DNA of 64,000 nucleotides from CAZAYP01 sp964489425 [NCBI: uncultured Verrucomicrobiota bacterium] (GTDB lineage Bacteria; Verrucomicrobiota; Kiritimatiellia; RZYC01). Under the pieces are notes generated by a model that saw only the letters and a list, made by a program, of their open reading frames with translations, made no database searches and was not told where the DNA came from. The DNA lies in assembly GCA_964489425.1 (NCBI GenBank), contig CAZAYP010000014.1, positions 21,522-85,521 on the forward strand. The letters run 5' to 3'. Position numbers and translations under genes: made by a program. Below are positions 47,547 through 55,703 of this stretch, in pieces; within the stretch, counting starts at the first letter, position 1; every line of letters starts with the position of its first letter.

Positions 47547-49532
47547 ATGGCGCGCAAGGAAATTAGCGTTGCAGTCTGTTCGGATGTTGGCAGGAAGCGG
47601 AAAGCCAACGAAGACGCCACGATGGTAATTCCGGAGGCAGGAATATTCTGCCTGGCAGACGGCATGGGTGGCGTCGAAGGCGGGGCGGTAGCCAGCCAGC
47701 AGACGCTGAAAATTGTCAAGGACACCTTAGGCGATAATCCGCGCGTTCTTTCGTTTACAGACAAGGTCCAACGGATCGACCAGGCTTTGCTGCAGGCCAA
47801 TCAGTGGATTATCAACTGGGCGAACGCCCGGGGTAATAAAGGATGTGGCACGACGTTTGTCGCCCTGCTGCTCGATTTTGCTGGGCGCGCGCGCACCAGT
47901 TTTTTCAATGCCGGCGACAGTCGCGGTTATTGCTATCATCAGGGCACCCTCCGGCAGATAACCCACGATCACTCCGTAGCCTCCGAATTCAGTGCCCAGC
48001 GGAATGGCGCGGTTCCGGCCATATTCAAGAACGTGATCATTAACGCCATTGGCACCCAAGAAACCTTTTCACTGGAACCAACCGGAGTGCCGACCGAGCC
48101 GGGCGACATCTTCCTGCTTTGCTCGGATGGTCTGACCACCATGCTTTCCGATCCCGAGATTGCACGCATTTTGGCCGGCCATACCACGGCGGGTCTGCAA
48201 CATACAGCCCAGGCCCTGATCCGGGCAGCCAACAGCGCGGGGGGATTGGATAATATTACCGTCATCCTGGTCCAAATCCTGGCGCCATTGCAGAGCGGGG
48301 AGTCTGAGCAGGATCATCCGCTGGCGGAAATGTCGGCGCCCGGCCCCCGCCCGGACCAGAAGCCGCCCAAGACGGATGTGGCAACAGATGCTCCGATTTC
48401 GGACGATTCCGAGGTTCTGGCCTATGGCCAGGGTGACGAGGCCCCTACCGCCAATCATGGGCCGCGCCAGGCCCAGTCTGGCCGGCGGTGGCTCATGGCG
48501 TTGGTTGCTTTGGGGTTGCTGGTTTTAGCGGCGTTGGCCGTTCTGACCGCCCTGATCAAAGTCCGCGCTACGCGGGAAGATCCCATCCCCCTTACGCCTT
48601 CCGTTCCCGTCACCCATGTTGCGTCCGGGCCACAAACTTCTCAACCACCGCAAGCCCAGCCGACCATCACCTATCCAGCCTTGACAGACGCCGAAATTAT
48701 CGCCTTGGTGCAAAAGCACATTGTCGAGGGGACACTGGGGGAGTTGGACGCACGCCTGCAGCATGACGAAAAGCTGCGCGAACAACTTCGCGCCAATCGC
48801 AAGGAAAGCGAAGCTTTTGCCGGCTGGCTCGGGGAGTGGCAAAGAAACAATACCTACCCAGACAGGGTGCCCGTCGAATACGATATGTGCCAGAACATCT
48901 TTACCAAACTGGCCGTTTGGATCGACGTCCCCGTACGGAGCGCGGATGTCACCTGGCCGCAGAATCCCGCAGAAAGGGCCACGCGCCATTGCCAATTAAT
49001 GAACCAACAACAGGAAAGCGTCCTGGGCGCGATATTGGTGGTGATGGACCGTTGGAATGATGAGCTTGCCGTGCTGGGCGACAAGCCGGAGCAAACCTTG
49101 AGAGTGCTCGAGCGCCTGTCCGGGCAGCCTGGCTTGCGGGATAATGGCTTGAAGCTCCCTGTGGCCGTGGCGGATTTACGACGCTGGATCGCCAAGAGCC
49201 GCCCACGGCCCATCAGCGCCGAGGACTGGGAGCGTGTGGTTCTCCCGGCGGTCACCGACTTGCAGGCCGGCATGGGCCAGTTGTGGAGCGACATTTGGAA
49301 GAGCGTTGGGGCAATTTCTCCGGAATCTCTGCGCAACCTGGTACCGTCCGATAAAATACCCGTAGCCCTTGAAAGCAAACGCCGCAATCTGGCCGCATTG
49401 GGCCAGCAGGATTTGGAGTCCATTCGGACCACCGAGGAATCACGCGGACGCGTGCAGGCTATTCTTCGGTATTTGGTCTCCATTGCAGACATCGCCAAAC
49501 CAGCAACCGCGAACCAAAAACCTTCCCCATGA
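47547..49532 (+). CDS. PP2C-type Ser/Thr phosphatase with membrane anchor and extracytoplasmic domain
   Basis: This is a 661-residue protein. The PP2C domain (about 1-245) has all metal-binding motifs: NEDA, LADGMGG, GCGTTFVALL, NAGDSRGY, LLCSDGLTTML and GGLDNITVI. An acidic/Pro linker leads to one transmembrane helix (WLMALVALGLLVLAALAVLT, about 315-336) and a 320-residue helical extracytoplasmic domain. It should reverse the action of the tandem kinase encoded 94 bases downstream. The pairing resembles PrpC/PrkC or the PppA/PpkA pair of type VI secretion. The ribosome-binding site is poor. Confidence 0.93.
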   Translation: MARKEISVAVCSDVGRKRKANEDATMVIPEAGIFCLADGMGGVEGGAVASQQTLKIVKDTLGDNPRVLSFTDKVQRIDQALLQANQWIINWANARGNKGCGTTFVALLLDFAGRARTSFFNAGDSRGYCYHQGTLRQITHDHSVASEFSAQRNGAVPAIFKNVIINAIGTQETFSLEPTGVPTEPGDIFLLCSDGLTTMLSDPEIARILAGHTTAGLQHTAQALIRAANSAGGLDNITVILVQILAPLQSGESEQDHPLAEMSAPGPRPDQKPPKTDVATDAPISDDSEVLAYGQGDEAPTANHGPRQAQSGRRWLMALVALGLLVLAALAVLTALIKVRATREDPIPLTPSVPVTHVASGPQTSQPPQAQPTITYPALTDAEIIALVQKHIVEGTLGELDARLQHDEKLREQLRANRKESEAFAGWLGEWQRNNTYPDRVPVEYDMCQNIFTKLAVWIDVPVRSADVTWPQNPAERATRHCQLMNQQQESVLGAILVVMDRWNDELAVLGDKPEQTLRVLERLSGQPGLRDNGLKLPVAVADLRRWIAKSRPRPISAEDWERVVLPAVTDLQAGMGQLWSDIWKSVGAISPESLRNLVPSDKIPVALESKRRNLAALGQQDLESIRTTEESRGRVQAILRYLVSIADIAKPATANQKPSP

Positions 49533-49626
49533 CCGCGCACTCCCCGAGCGACCTCCAAGCACGAGCGAGGCCCATGGCCTGCGCCCGGTTTTCAGAACCT
49601 CTATTCTGTTCTGCGCCAGGAGCGTG

Positions 49627-52600
49627 ATGGCAGACCATCCGATAGTTGATCCCCCCCGCCCGGAGGAAGGTCCTGCGACCCGGGAAACAACCTTGGGATC
49701 ACTATCGCTGCAAGCGGTTTCTTTCTCGGACTTGACGCTGTTGCACACCGAGGCCGAAGCCACCGGCGATACGCCACAAAGCTTTGAACTGGTACAACGC
49801 ATTTCAGATGGCGGCCAAGCCACGGTTTTCAAGGCAAAAACGCGGGACACCCGGGAATTGGTGGCGATTAAAATTTTCAAAACCGCGGAGGACGATCCTG
49901 CCCAGAAACAACGCTTTCAGCGGGAAGCCCAAATCCTCGCGAGCCTCAAACATCCCAATATCGTGACATATAAAGGGGCCTTCATCGCTGAGGGCGAGTG
50001 GGGCGAGGCGCGCCAATGTCTGGTGATGGAATTTCTCGATGGCCTGTCTCTCAAGGATTACATCCAGAAACATCCTCAAGGATGCCCGTGGTCAGCCGCG
50101 GTGGATATTTTCCGCCAAAGCCTGTCGGCCTTGATTTTTGCCCGCACGGAAGGGGGCGTCATCCATCGGGATATCAAACCATCCAACATTCACGTATTAC
50201 CCGATGGCAGCGTTAAGTTGATCGATTTTGGCATTGCCCGGACGGATATTGTCAGCAGTACCCATACCAGCGGCAGCGGACTGCTGGGATCTTTTGATTA
50301 TATGGCGCCTGATTTCGCGCGTGTCAAGGAAAGCACTTTCCGCGGCGACGAGATTTCGGACATTTTTAGCCTGTTCGCCTGCTTTCATGAATTGATTACC
50401 GGCAAACTTCCCTATACCCGGTTTGGCGAACGGCCGGAGCTGGAATACCTGCGGCGCTGGCACGGAAACGTCACGGCGTCGTCCACGGAGCATCCCATTT
50501 TCCGCGTCATCACCCACCTCTCCCGCTTCATGCACAAGGGGCTGGCTCCGGATCGGAAGGTACGCTACCAGAGTTTGGATGAAGTTCTAAAGGAATTCAA
50601 CGCCTTGAAACCGCGGGTCATTGTCCGCGGCAAGCACGAACGTTACGTCTTGACGGATGCCTTGGGCGCCGGCGGCTTCAGCGAGGTGTATAAGGCTCGA
50701 CGGGAATCAGACGGCATGACCGTGGCCATCAAGCGCCTGTTTGCCAACCGCTCGCTGGCCCGCTTCATCAAGGAGGGCGAGATCTTGTCACTCCATCCGC
50801 ACCCCAACGTCGTGCGGTATCATGACTTTTTCGAGACGGAAAGCGCGTCAGGCCGGACAGATTCTTTTCTCGTCATGGAGTACCTCGACGGGATGCCCGG
50901 ATGGAGCCTGCGGGAGCGTATCCGGGAACACCCGGACGGCTTGCCGGCCGACGAGATGTTGGAAACGTTCGGATATTATCTAGCGACGCTGGCTTATCTC
51001 TACCGCCACAAACACAGCATCGTTCATCGCGATATCAAGCCTGCTAATCTCTATGCACCCGAAGGCCAGCCAGCCAAGGCCAAGTTGCTCGACTTTGGCG
51101 GGGCTCGCGATGTGACGGGGACCAAAACCACCGGAGGATTGCCGGGAACGTGGGATTACATGGCCCCTGAATTCGTCACCGGCGGTACCCGCGGAACCCA
51201 CCAATCAGACCTGTATGCACTGGGCTTGTCCCTCTATGAAGCGCTCACCGGTCGGCCGGCATACCCGCGCCTGCCCCGCGCCGAGCGTGAGGCCTTGAAC
51301 GAGTTGCTGGCGCGCGTCAGGGGGCAATCCAAACAGCAGATTGATTTTCACCACGAGGTTTTCGTCCAGCATCCCCAATTAGTCGCGATCATTCAGCATG
51401 CCACGGCAAGGCTGCCCAAGGTTCGTTATGCCGATGCTAGTCAAATGCGCGAGGATCTTGGCCGGGTTCTCAAGGCTGATTTTGGCCGGAATCTTCCGCC
51501 AGAAGAAACGTTGGCGCCGCTTGACGCCGCCAAAGAATCTACTGCCGCAAATATTTCGTCGCGTCTGCTCAATCCTTTTCACCTGGCCAAGACGCAGCAC
51601 CGGAGGAAGGTATGGAGCCAGACGGCCCGCCTGTTTGTTTTACTTGCCATGTTGAGCTTGGCCGCATGGATTGCCTGGCTTAACCGTGGCGAGTTGGCGG
51701 CGGCGGTCAGCATTATCAAGCAGCAAGCCACCATCCGCTTTCGCCATGGAACGAGATCTTTCCTGCCTGCGAGGCCCGGCCCTACGGCTACGCTCATTGT
51801 CGCAGTCCATGCGCCTCCGACGGAAACGCCATTACCACAGGATTCACCGCCAGCTAACGCCCCGCCGCCGCTGCAAGACAACCGCCAGCAACTGATTAAT
51901 GAGCTGCAACTGAAATTGGAACCCCTCTCATATTTCGTGGTGGCCAGCTCGAAATTTGATACGTTGCGGGTCGAGATCCTCAAGTCAGCAGGCATACTGA
52001 ACCGAACGATCACCGCACCCAAGTACGCGCCCGTGGTTTCCGAGCCTGCCATCTATGAAGCCAGGACGGCCATCTGGCTCGGTTTCTTCAGCGAAATCAT
52101 GTCTATTCTCCAAGAGCAGAACGATCTTACCTTGTTGCCGTTGGCCCGCGGGTGCATCTATGTCCTGTTTAATCTACAATCAACTACCGCGCCCGGAGCC
52201 TCTTTCCAGGCACAGTATGAGCATGTACTGGACGAAATTCGGAGGCGGTATTCCGATCTCCCCCTGGGTCAGCATCTGCCCTTGCCCTCCACTCAGGGGA
52301 TGCGAATTGCCTTGGCCCCCGATGGTGCTTGGCTGACGGACCCCTATCTTGATGATGTTTTTGCCCGCGCGGATTCCCAGGACGTCCGGGCGCGGATGTT
52401 GCCGCAACGCGCCATCCTCGACCTCAACGCCCGCACTCCGGCAGGCGCAATCAAGCGAAAGTGGGAGATGTTCTTTGCCTTGGTTCCAGATGGCAGCGTC
52501 GGCGCGTTGAAAAACGCCAATCCATTTTATATGGCCAGCGTCGAAACCCAAACGGAAGCCATGCGGTGCTATAGGGATGATGCCGCCCGCTGGGATGCGG

Positions 52601-53172
52601 AAGCCAAGAGCTCCTTCTCGGGCGTTGTCGCCGGCAGAACCCTGGGGCCCAATGACCCCCCATATGCCCAAGCCAGCCCCACGGAGGCGTTGGAGTTTTG
52701 CAACTGGGCCAGTGCCCTGGTGGGGTTGCCGCCTGTTTATCAAAAAGATGCCACCGGCCAGTGGGTAGCGGATCTGCAGCAACCCGGATTCCGGTTGCCG
52801 ACTGCCAACGAATGGGAATATGCAGCGCGTTATGGCTTCGATTTCATGCAAAAGCCCAAGGCCCGCACATGGGAAACCATGCAAGCGACCTTGCAGGCGG
52901 AGGATTTGGTTCATTTTTATTTCAAACACGAACCACGCGTCAGCAAAGAGTCACCACCCTATCCCCTGGGGCTTTACGATCTTTGCGGAAATGTCGAGGA
53001 AATCTGCATGGCATCCAGCAGCCACGAACTGGTGTTCGTGCTTAAAGGCGGTAGTGCGAAAAGCCGGGTGGCGTCGGAAGTTTCACCATCCTATGAAGCC
53101 CGCACGATTGATGCCACCCATGAATTTGTGGGATTTCGCATCGTGCTGCCCATGCCCATTGAGGTATTCTAA
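49627..53172 (+). CDS. Tandem Ser/Thr protein kinase fused to an FGE-like domain, membrane anchored
   Basis: ATG 49627 follows AGGAGCGTG; the frame is open earlier, overlapping the phosphatase gene, without domain content. The 1181-residue product has two complete Hanks-type kinases. Kinase 1 has ISDGGQATVFKAK near 59, VAIKIF, HRDIKPSN near 180 and DFGIAR. Kinase 2 has GAGGFSEVYKAR near 348, VAIKRLF, HRDIKPAN near 467, DFGGAR and APEF. A transmembrane helix follows near 668-686. An extracytoplasmic FGE/SUMF1-like domain occupies about 950-1180 (RLPTANEWEYAARYG, LYDLCGNVEEI, VGFRIVLPM). FGE-like domains on kinases are known from predatory and PVC bacteria as ligand-binding or sensor modules. 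It is the only Ser/Thr kinase in the window and the candidate source of phosphothreonine for the FHA proteins. Confidence 0.93.
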   Translation: MADHPIVDPPRPEEGPATRETTLGSLSLQAVSFSDLTLLHTEAEATGDTPQSFELVQRISDGGQATVFKAKTRDTRELVAIKIFKTAEDDPAQKQRFQREAQILASLKHPNIVTYKGAFIAEGEWGEARQCLVMEFLDGLSLKDYIQKHPQGCPWSAAVDIFRQSLSALIFARTEGGVIHRDIKPSNIHVLPDGSVKLIDFGIARTDIVSSTHTSGSGLLGSFDYMAPDFARVKESTFRGDEISDIFSLFACFHELITGKLPYTRFGERPELEYLRRWHGNVTASSTEHPIFRVITHLSRFMHKGLAPDRKVRYQSLDEVLKEFNALKPRVIVRGKHERYVLTDALGAGGFSEVYKARRESDGMTVAIKRLFANRSLARFIKEGEILSLHPHPNVVRYHDFFETESASGRTDSFLVMEYLDGMPGWSLRERIREHPDGLPADEMLETFGYYLATLAYLYRHKHSIVHRDIKPANLYAPEGQPAKAKLLDFGGARDVTGTKTTGGLPGTWDYMAPEFVTGGTRGTHQSDLYALGLSLYEALTGRPAYPRLPRAEREALNELLARVRGQSKQQIDFHHEVFVQHPQLVAIIQHATARLPKVRYADASQMREDLGRVLKADFGRNLPPEETLAPLDAAKESTAANISSRLLNPFHLAKTQHRRKVWSQTARLFVLLAMLSLAAWIAWLNRGELAAAVSIIKQQATIRFRHGTRSFLPARPGPTATLIVAVHAPPTETPLPQDSPPANAPPPLQDNRQQLINELQLKLEPLSYFVVASSKFDTLRVEILKSAGILNRTITAPKYAPVVSEPAIYEARTAIWLGFFSEIMSILQEQNDLTLLPLARGCIYVLFNLQSTTAPGASFQAQYEHVLDEIRRRYSDLPLGQHLPLPSTQGMRIALAPDGAWLTDPYLDDVFARADSQDVRARMLPQRAILDLNARTPAGAIKRKWEMFFALVPDGSVGALKNANPFYMASVETQTEAMRCYRDDAARWDAEAKSSFSGVVAGRTLGPNDPPYAQASPTEALEFCNWASALVGLPPVYQKDATGQWVADLQQPGFRLPTANEWEYAARYGFDFMQKPKARTWETMQATLQAEDLVHFYFKHEPRVSKESPPYPLGLYDLCGNVEEICMASSSHELVFVLKGGSAKSRVASEVSPSYEARTIDATHEFVGFRIVLPMPIEVF

Positions 53173-53186
53173 ACAGAGGAGAACGT

Positions 53187-55430
53187 ATGGATATGAACTG
53201 GCAAAAATCAACCGTTAACACGTTGGCAGCAGTATCAGGAAGCCTGGGGCTGGCCCTCCTGTGTGGTTGCGGCACCATGCTAGCCCAAGTGGGCAATATT
53301 CCTGATGAACATGTAGCGTACATCGTCAAAGGGGCTTTGGGACAGGTCGATGCCCAAAAAGAAATTGGCCAGCGCATCGCTGAGCAGGAACTCATGCAGC
53401 GGTTGAACGACGCGCCGATTGACGAGGATTCCCGCAACTTGCGCCACTGGCAACAACGGGTAACTTTGTTGGAAAAGCCCATCGCTATTGAAACCCAGCG
53501 GATTGATCGCGCTTCTGAATTGCGCAACATTTCCGATCGCGATGTCATCGCCAGCTACATCAACAACAACCCCGAACAATTGTCGCTGAACGGCGCCGCA
53601 TATTCGGCGGCGTGGTCGGCTATGCTGGAGCAAGCAAAGGAAAAGGTGAAAAAGCTCTCCAGCAAACGCCTGACCGACATCGCCGATGCCGACAAGGCCG
53701 TGGCGGCTCAGGATTACTTAAGAGCTATGGCGGCGCTGTCTGATGCGCTCGAGATTACACCGGCCGACGCCGACCTTGTGAGCCGCAGCGCGCAAGTGGT
53801 TGCCGATGGATGGGCCACAACCAAGGCTGCCATGGAACTGAATGTTCTTAAGAAAGGCGCACAGCTGATCGCCAATCGCGACGCAAGCAGCCAGCAAATG
53901 GAACGATTTGAGAAGAGTGTCCTCGATGAACAAAATGCCATGATGACGTTCATGGAAACAGCCACGGCAGCGGGCGGATTGAAGGCTCTGCCGGTGAAAG
54001 ATCGCTTCCCAGAAGCCGCCGGCATTCTGGATGCCGCCAACGGTGTGGTCGGCGCCGTTTGGGGCAAAAACACAAAATTGCTGACGGACCATTCCGATTT
54101 CTTAGCAGTTTACAACTATCTGTCCTTGCGCATTGAAAATGCCGAAACGCTTTCGGTGTGGAAAAATAGCCAACTGGTCGATCATGCCAAGAGCCTGTAT
54201 GCCCAGCTCCTGGCCCCGGCCATGGCGTACTTCATTGAGGCCGCGAGTGCAGCCTACAGCAGGGATCAGTACGGATTATCCTATATCTGCTGCATGATGG
54301 TGGAGGAAATGTATGATTACGCGGTGACCAAGCAGTTGAACATTCCGCTGGAGGCCACCACCCAGCTTGAATTTGTCCGGAGCGTCGAGCGGGATAACGT
54401 GGAAAAGATTGCGGCCCAACACAGTCGAAAATTGTTTATCTTGGACTTTTTGCCGGCCGTCACGGAAGAAGGTGAACAAGTCGCTTACCAAGCGCGCACG
54501 CTGTGCAAGAAAAAATATACCCAATCCAACGATCTGGCCTGGGGTTTGTCCGTGCCCCAGGGCAAAACTCTGACGCAGGCTTCGACGGACCCGATTGCTT
54601 CTATGGATACTGTCATTTCTGGTGAAATCAAGGAGGTCACTATTAACACCGTGCCGGGGCGGGAATATGATCAGGGATTCGTTGAAGTTGGCAGCGCTAA
54701 CATAGTTGAAGTGGTCAACCCGCTCTACGATATTCATGATAATGAGCCAGAGACCATCTGGCAGCAGGAAGTGGCGCGCTTTTATCGTGTCAAACGCGAA
54801 CATCGAAAAGAAGGGGTACTGGCGCTGATGCTTTATGGTGAATTCCAGGGCCAGCCGTCCAGAACCCTGCTTGACCTCAACGTGAAGTTCCCTAGCAAAG
54901 AGTTACCCTTGGCTGGTATAACCATGCAATGTGAAGAAATTGCGTTTGCCAATCCGATATCCGGCACACCACGCACAGCGGCGAAGCGCGACGGTCTTGC
55001 CGCAGATGAATATCCACAAAGCATCCCACCTCAGTTGACTTCGGACAAGGAAATCACCAAAGCCGTGCTGGAGTTTGCCTTGAATGAGATTGATCGCGCC
55101 ATTGAGAGGCTAGTGGTGCAGTATCCCGTTGCCAATCTGGCGGAACCGGCCGCAGAAGCACAAAAGAAGGGCGAGTATTCACTGAGCGCCGAATACTGGG
55201 GGCAGTTTATACTTTATTGCGGAGAACTTTCCAAGGCAACCCTATCTACAACTCAAACGGGAACCACAACGTGGACCGAACTCCGTACAAAAATGGCCGA
55301 AAATCTGTCTGCTTGGTCGGTCGAGCGGTGGGGGGATTCTAATGCCTCGACACTGCGAGAGATCGCTGGATTCTGGACGAACGCAACGCAGGCAGCCATG
55401 CAAGCGGTTGTGGAAAAAACCAGCAACTGA
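53187..55430 (+). CDS. Large helical lipoprotein downstream of the tandem kinase
   Basis: GAGGAG precedes the ATG, 14 bases after the kinase stop. The 747-residue product has a lipoprotein signal (SLGLALLCGCG; lipidated Cys probably 28) and a long helical, Ala/Gln/Glu-rich body (LEQAKEKVKKLSSKRLTDIA, AKSLYAQLLAPAMAYFIEAA) with little beta content until about 470. I recognise no domain family. As the third gene of a phosphatase-kinase-lipoprotein operon it could be a periplasmic ligand or partner of the kinase's FGE-like sensor or the phosphatase's outer domain. Confidence 0.65.
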   Translation: MDMNWQKSTVNTLAAVSGSLGLALLCGCGTMLAQVGNIPDEHVAYIVKGALGQVDAQKEIGQRIAEQELMQRLNDAPIDEDSRNLRHWQQRVTLLEKPIAIETQRIDRASELRNISDRDVIASYINNNPEQLSLNGAAYSAAWSAMLEQAKEKVKKLSSKRLTDIADADKAVAAQDYLRAMAALSDALEITPADADLVSRSAQVVADGWATTKAAMELNVLKKGAQLIANRDASSQQMERFEKSVLDEQNAMMTFMETATAAGGLKALPVKDRFPEAAGILDAANGVVGAVWGKNTKLLTDHSDFLAVYNYLSLRIENAETLSVWKNSQLVDHAKSLYAQLLAPAMAYFIEAASAAYSRDQYGLSYICCMMVEEMYDYAVTKQLNIPLEATTQLEFVRSVERDNVEKIAAQHSRKLFILDFLPAVTEEGEQVAYQARTLCKKKYTQSNDLAWGLSVPQGKTLTQASTDPIASMDTVISGEIKEVTINTVPGREYDQGFVEVGSANIVEVVNPLYDIHDNEPETIWQQEVARFYRVKREHRKEGVLALMLYGEFQGQPSRTLLDLNVKFPSKELPLAGITMQCEEIAFANPISGTPRTAAKRDGLAADEYPQSIPPQLTSDKEITKAVLEFALNEIDRAIERLVVQYPVANLAEPAAEAQKKGEYSLSAEYWGQFILYCGELSKATLSTTQTGTTTWTELRTKMAENLSAWSVERWGDSNASTLREIAGFWTNATQAAMQAVVEKTSN

Positions 55431-55449
55431 CAACATAAGGATTCGCAGG

Positions 55450-55703
55450 ATGCGCAGCCAGTGGCCGGTCGCCTGGGACGTGCTGACCAACGAGATGAGG
55501 CGGTTCGAGTACGCCATCTCGCCATCCGGCTCCATCACCTACAGCGCCCCGGCCGGGTTCCATGACGATTGCGTGGTTGCCCTGGCCTTGGCCAACTGCG
55601 GGCGGGTGGAGTATGGGGCGACGGGCGCGCTAGCCCAACTTGGCGGATCCGGCTGGGTGTCGTCGAACTATACCCCGGACATGTTAGCAGCGGGGCAATT
55701 GAG
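55450..55703 (+). pseudogene. Terminase large-subunit C-terminal remnant
   Basis: A plus-strand frame reads WPVAWDVLTNEMRRFEYAIS, SGSITYSAPAGFHDDCVVAL and ALANCG. This is the usual end of phage terminase large subunits: a Trp/Leu helix, then the SAPxGxHDDxVxALALA nuclease motif. Upstream parts are absent; the fragment begins within 20 bases of the lipoprotein stop and fades before the helicase gene on the other strand. It is a phage-derived leftover at the boundary of the defence operon. Confidence 0.7.
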
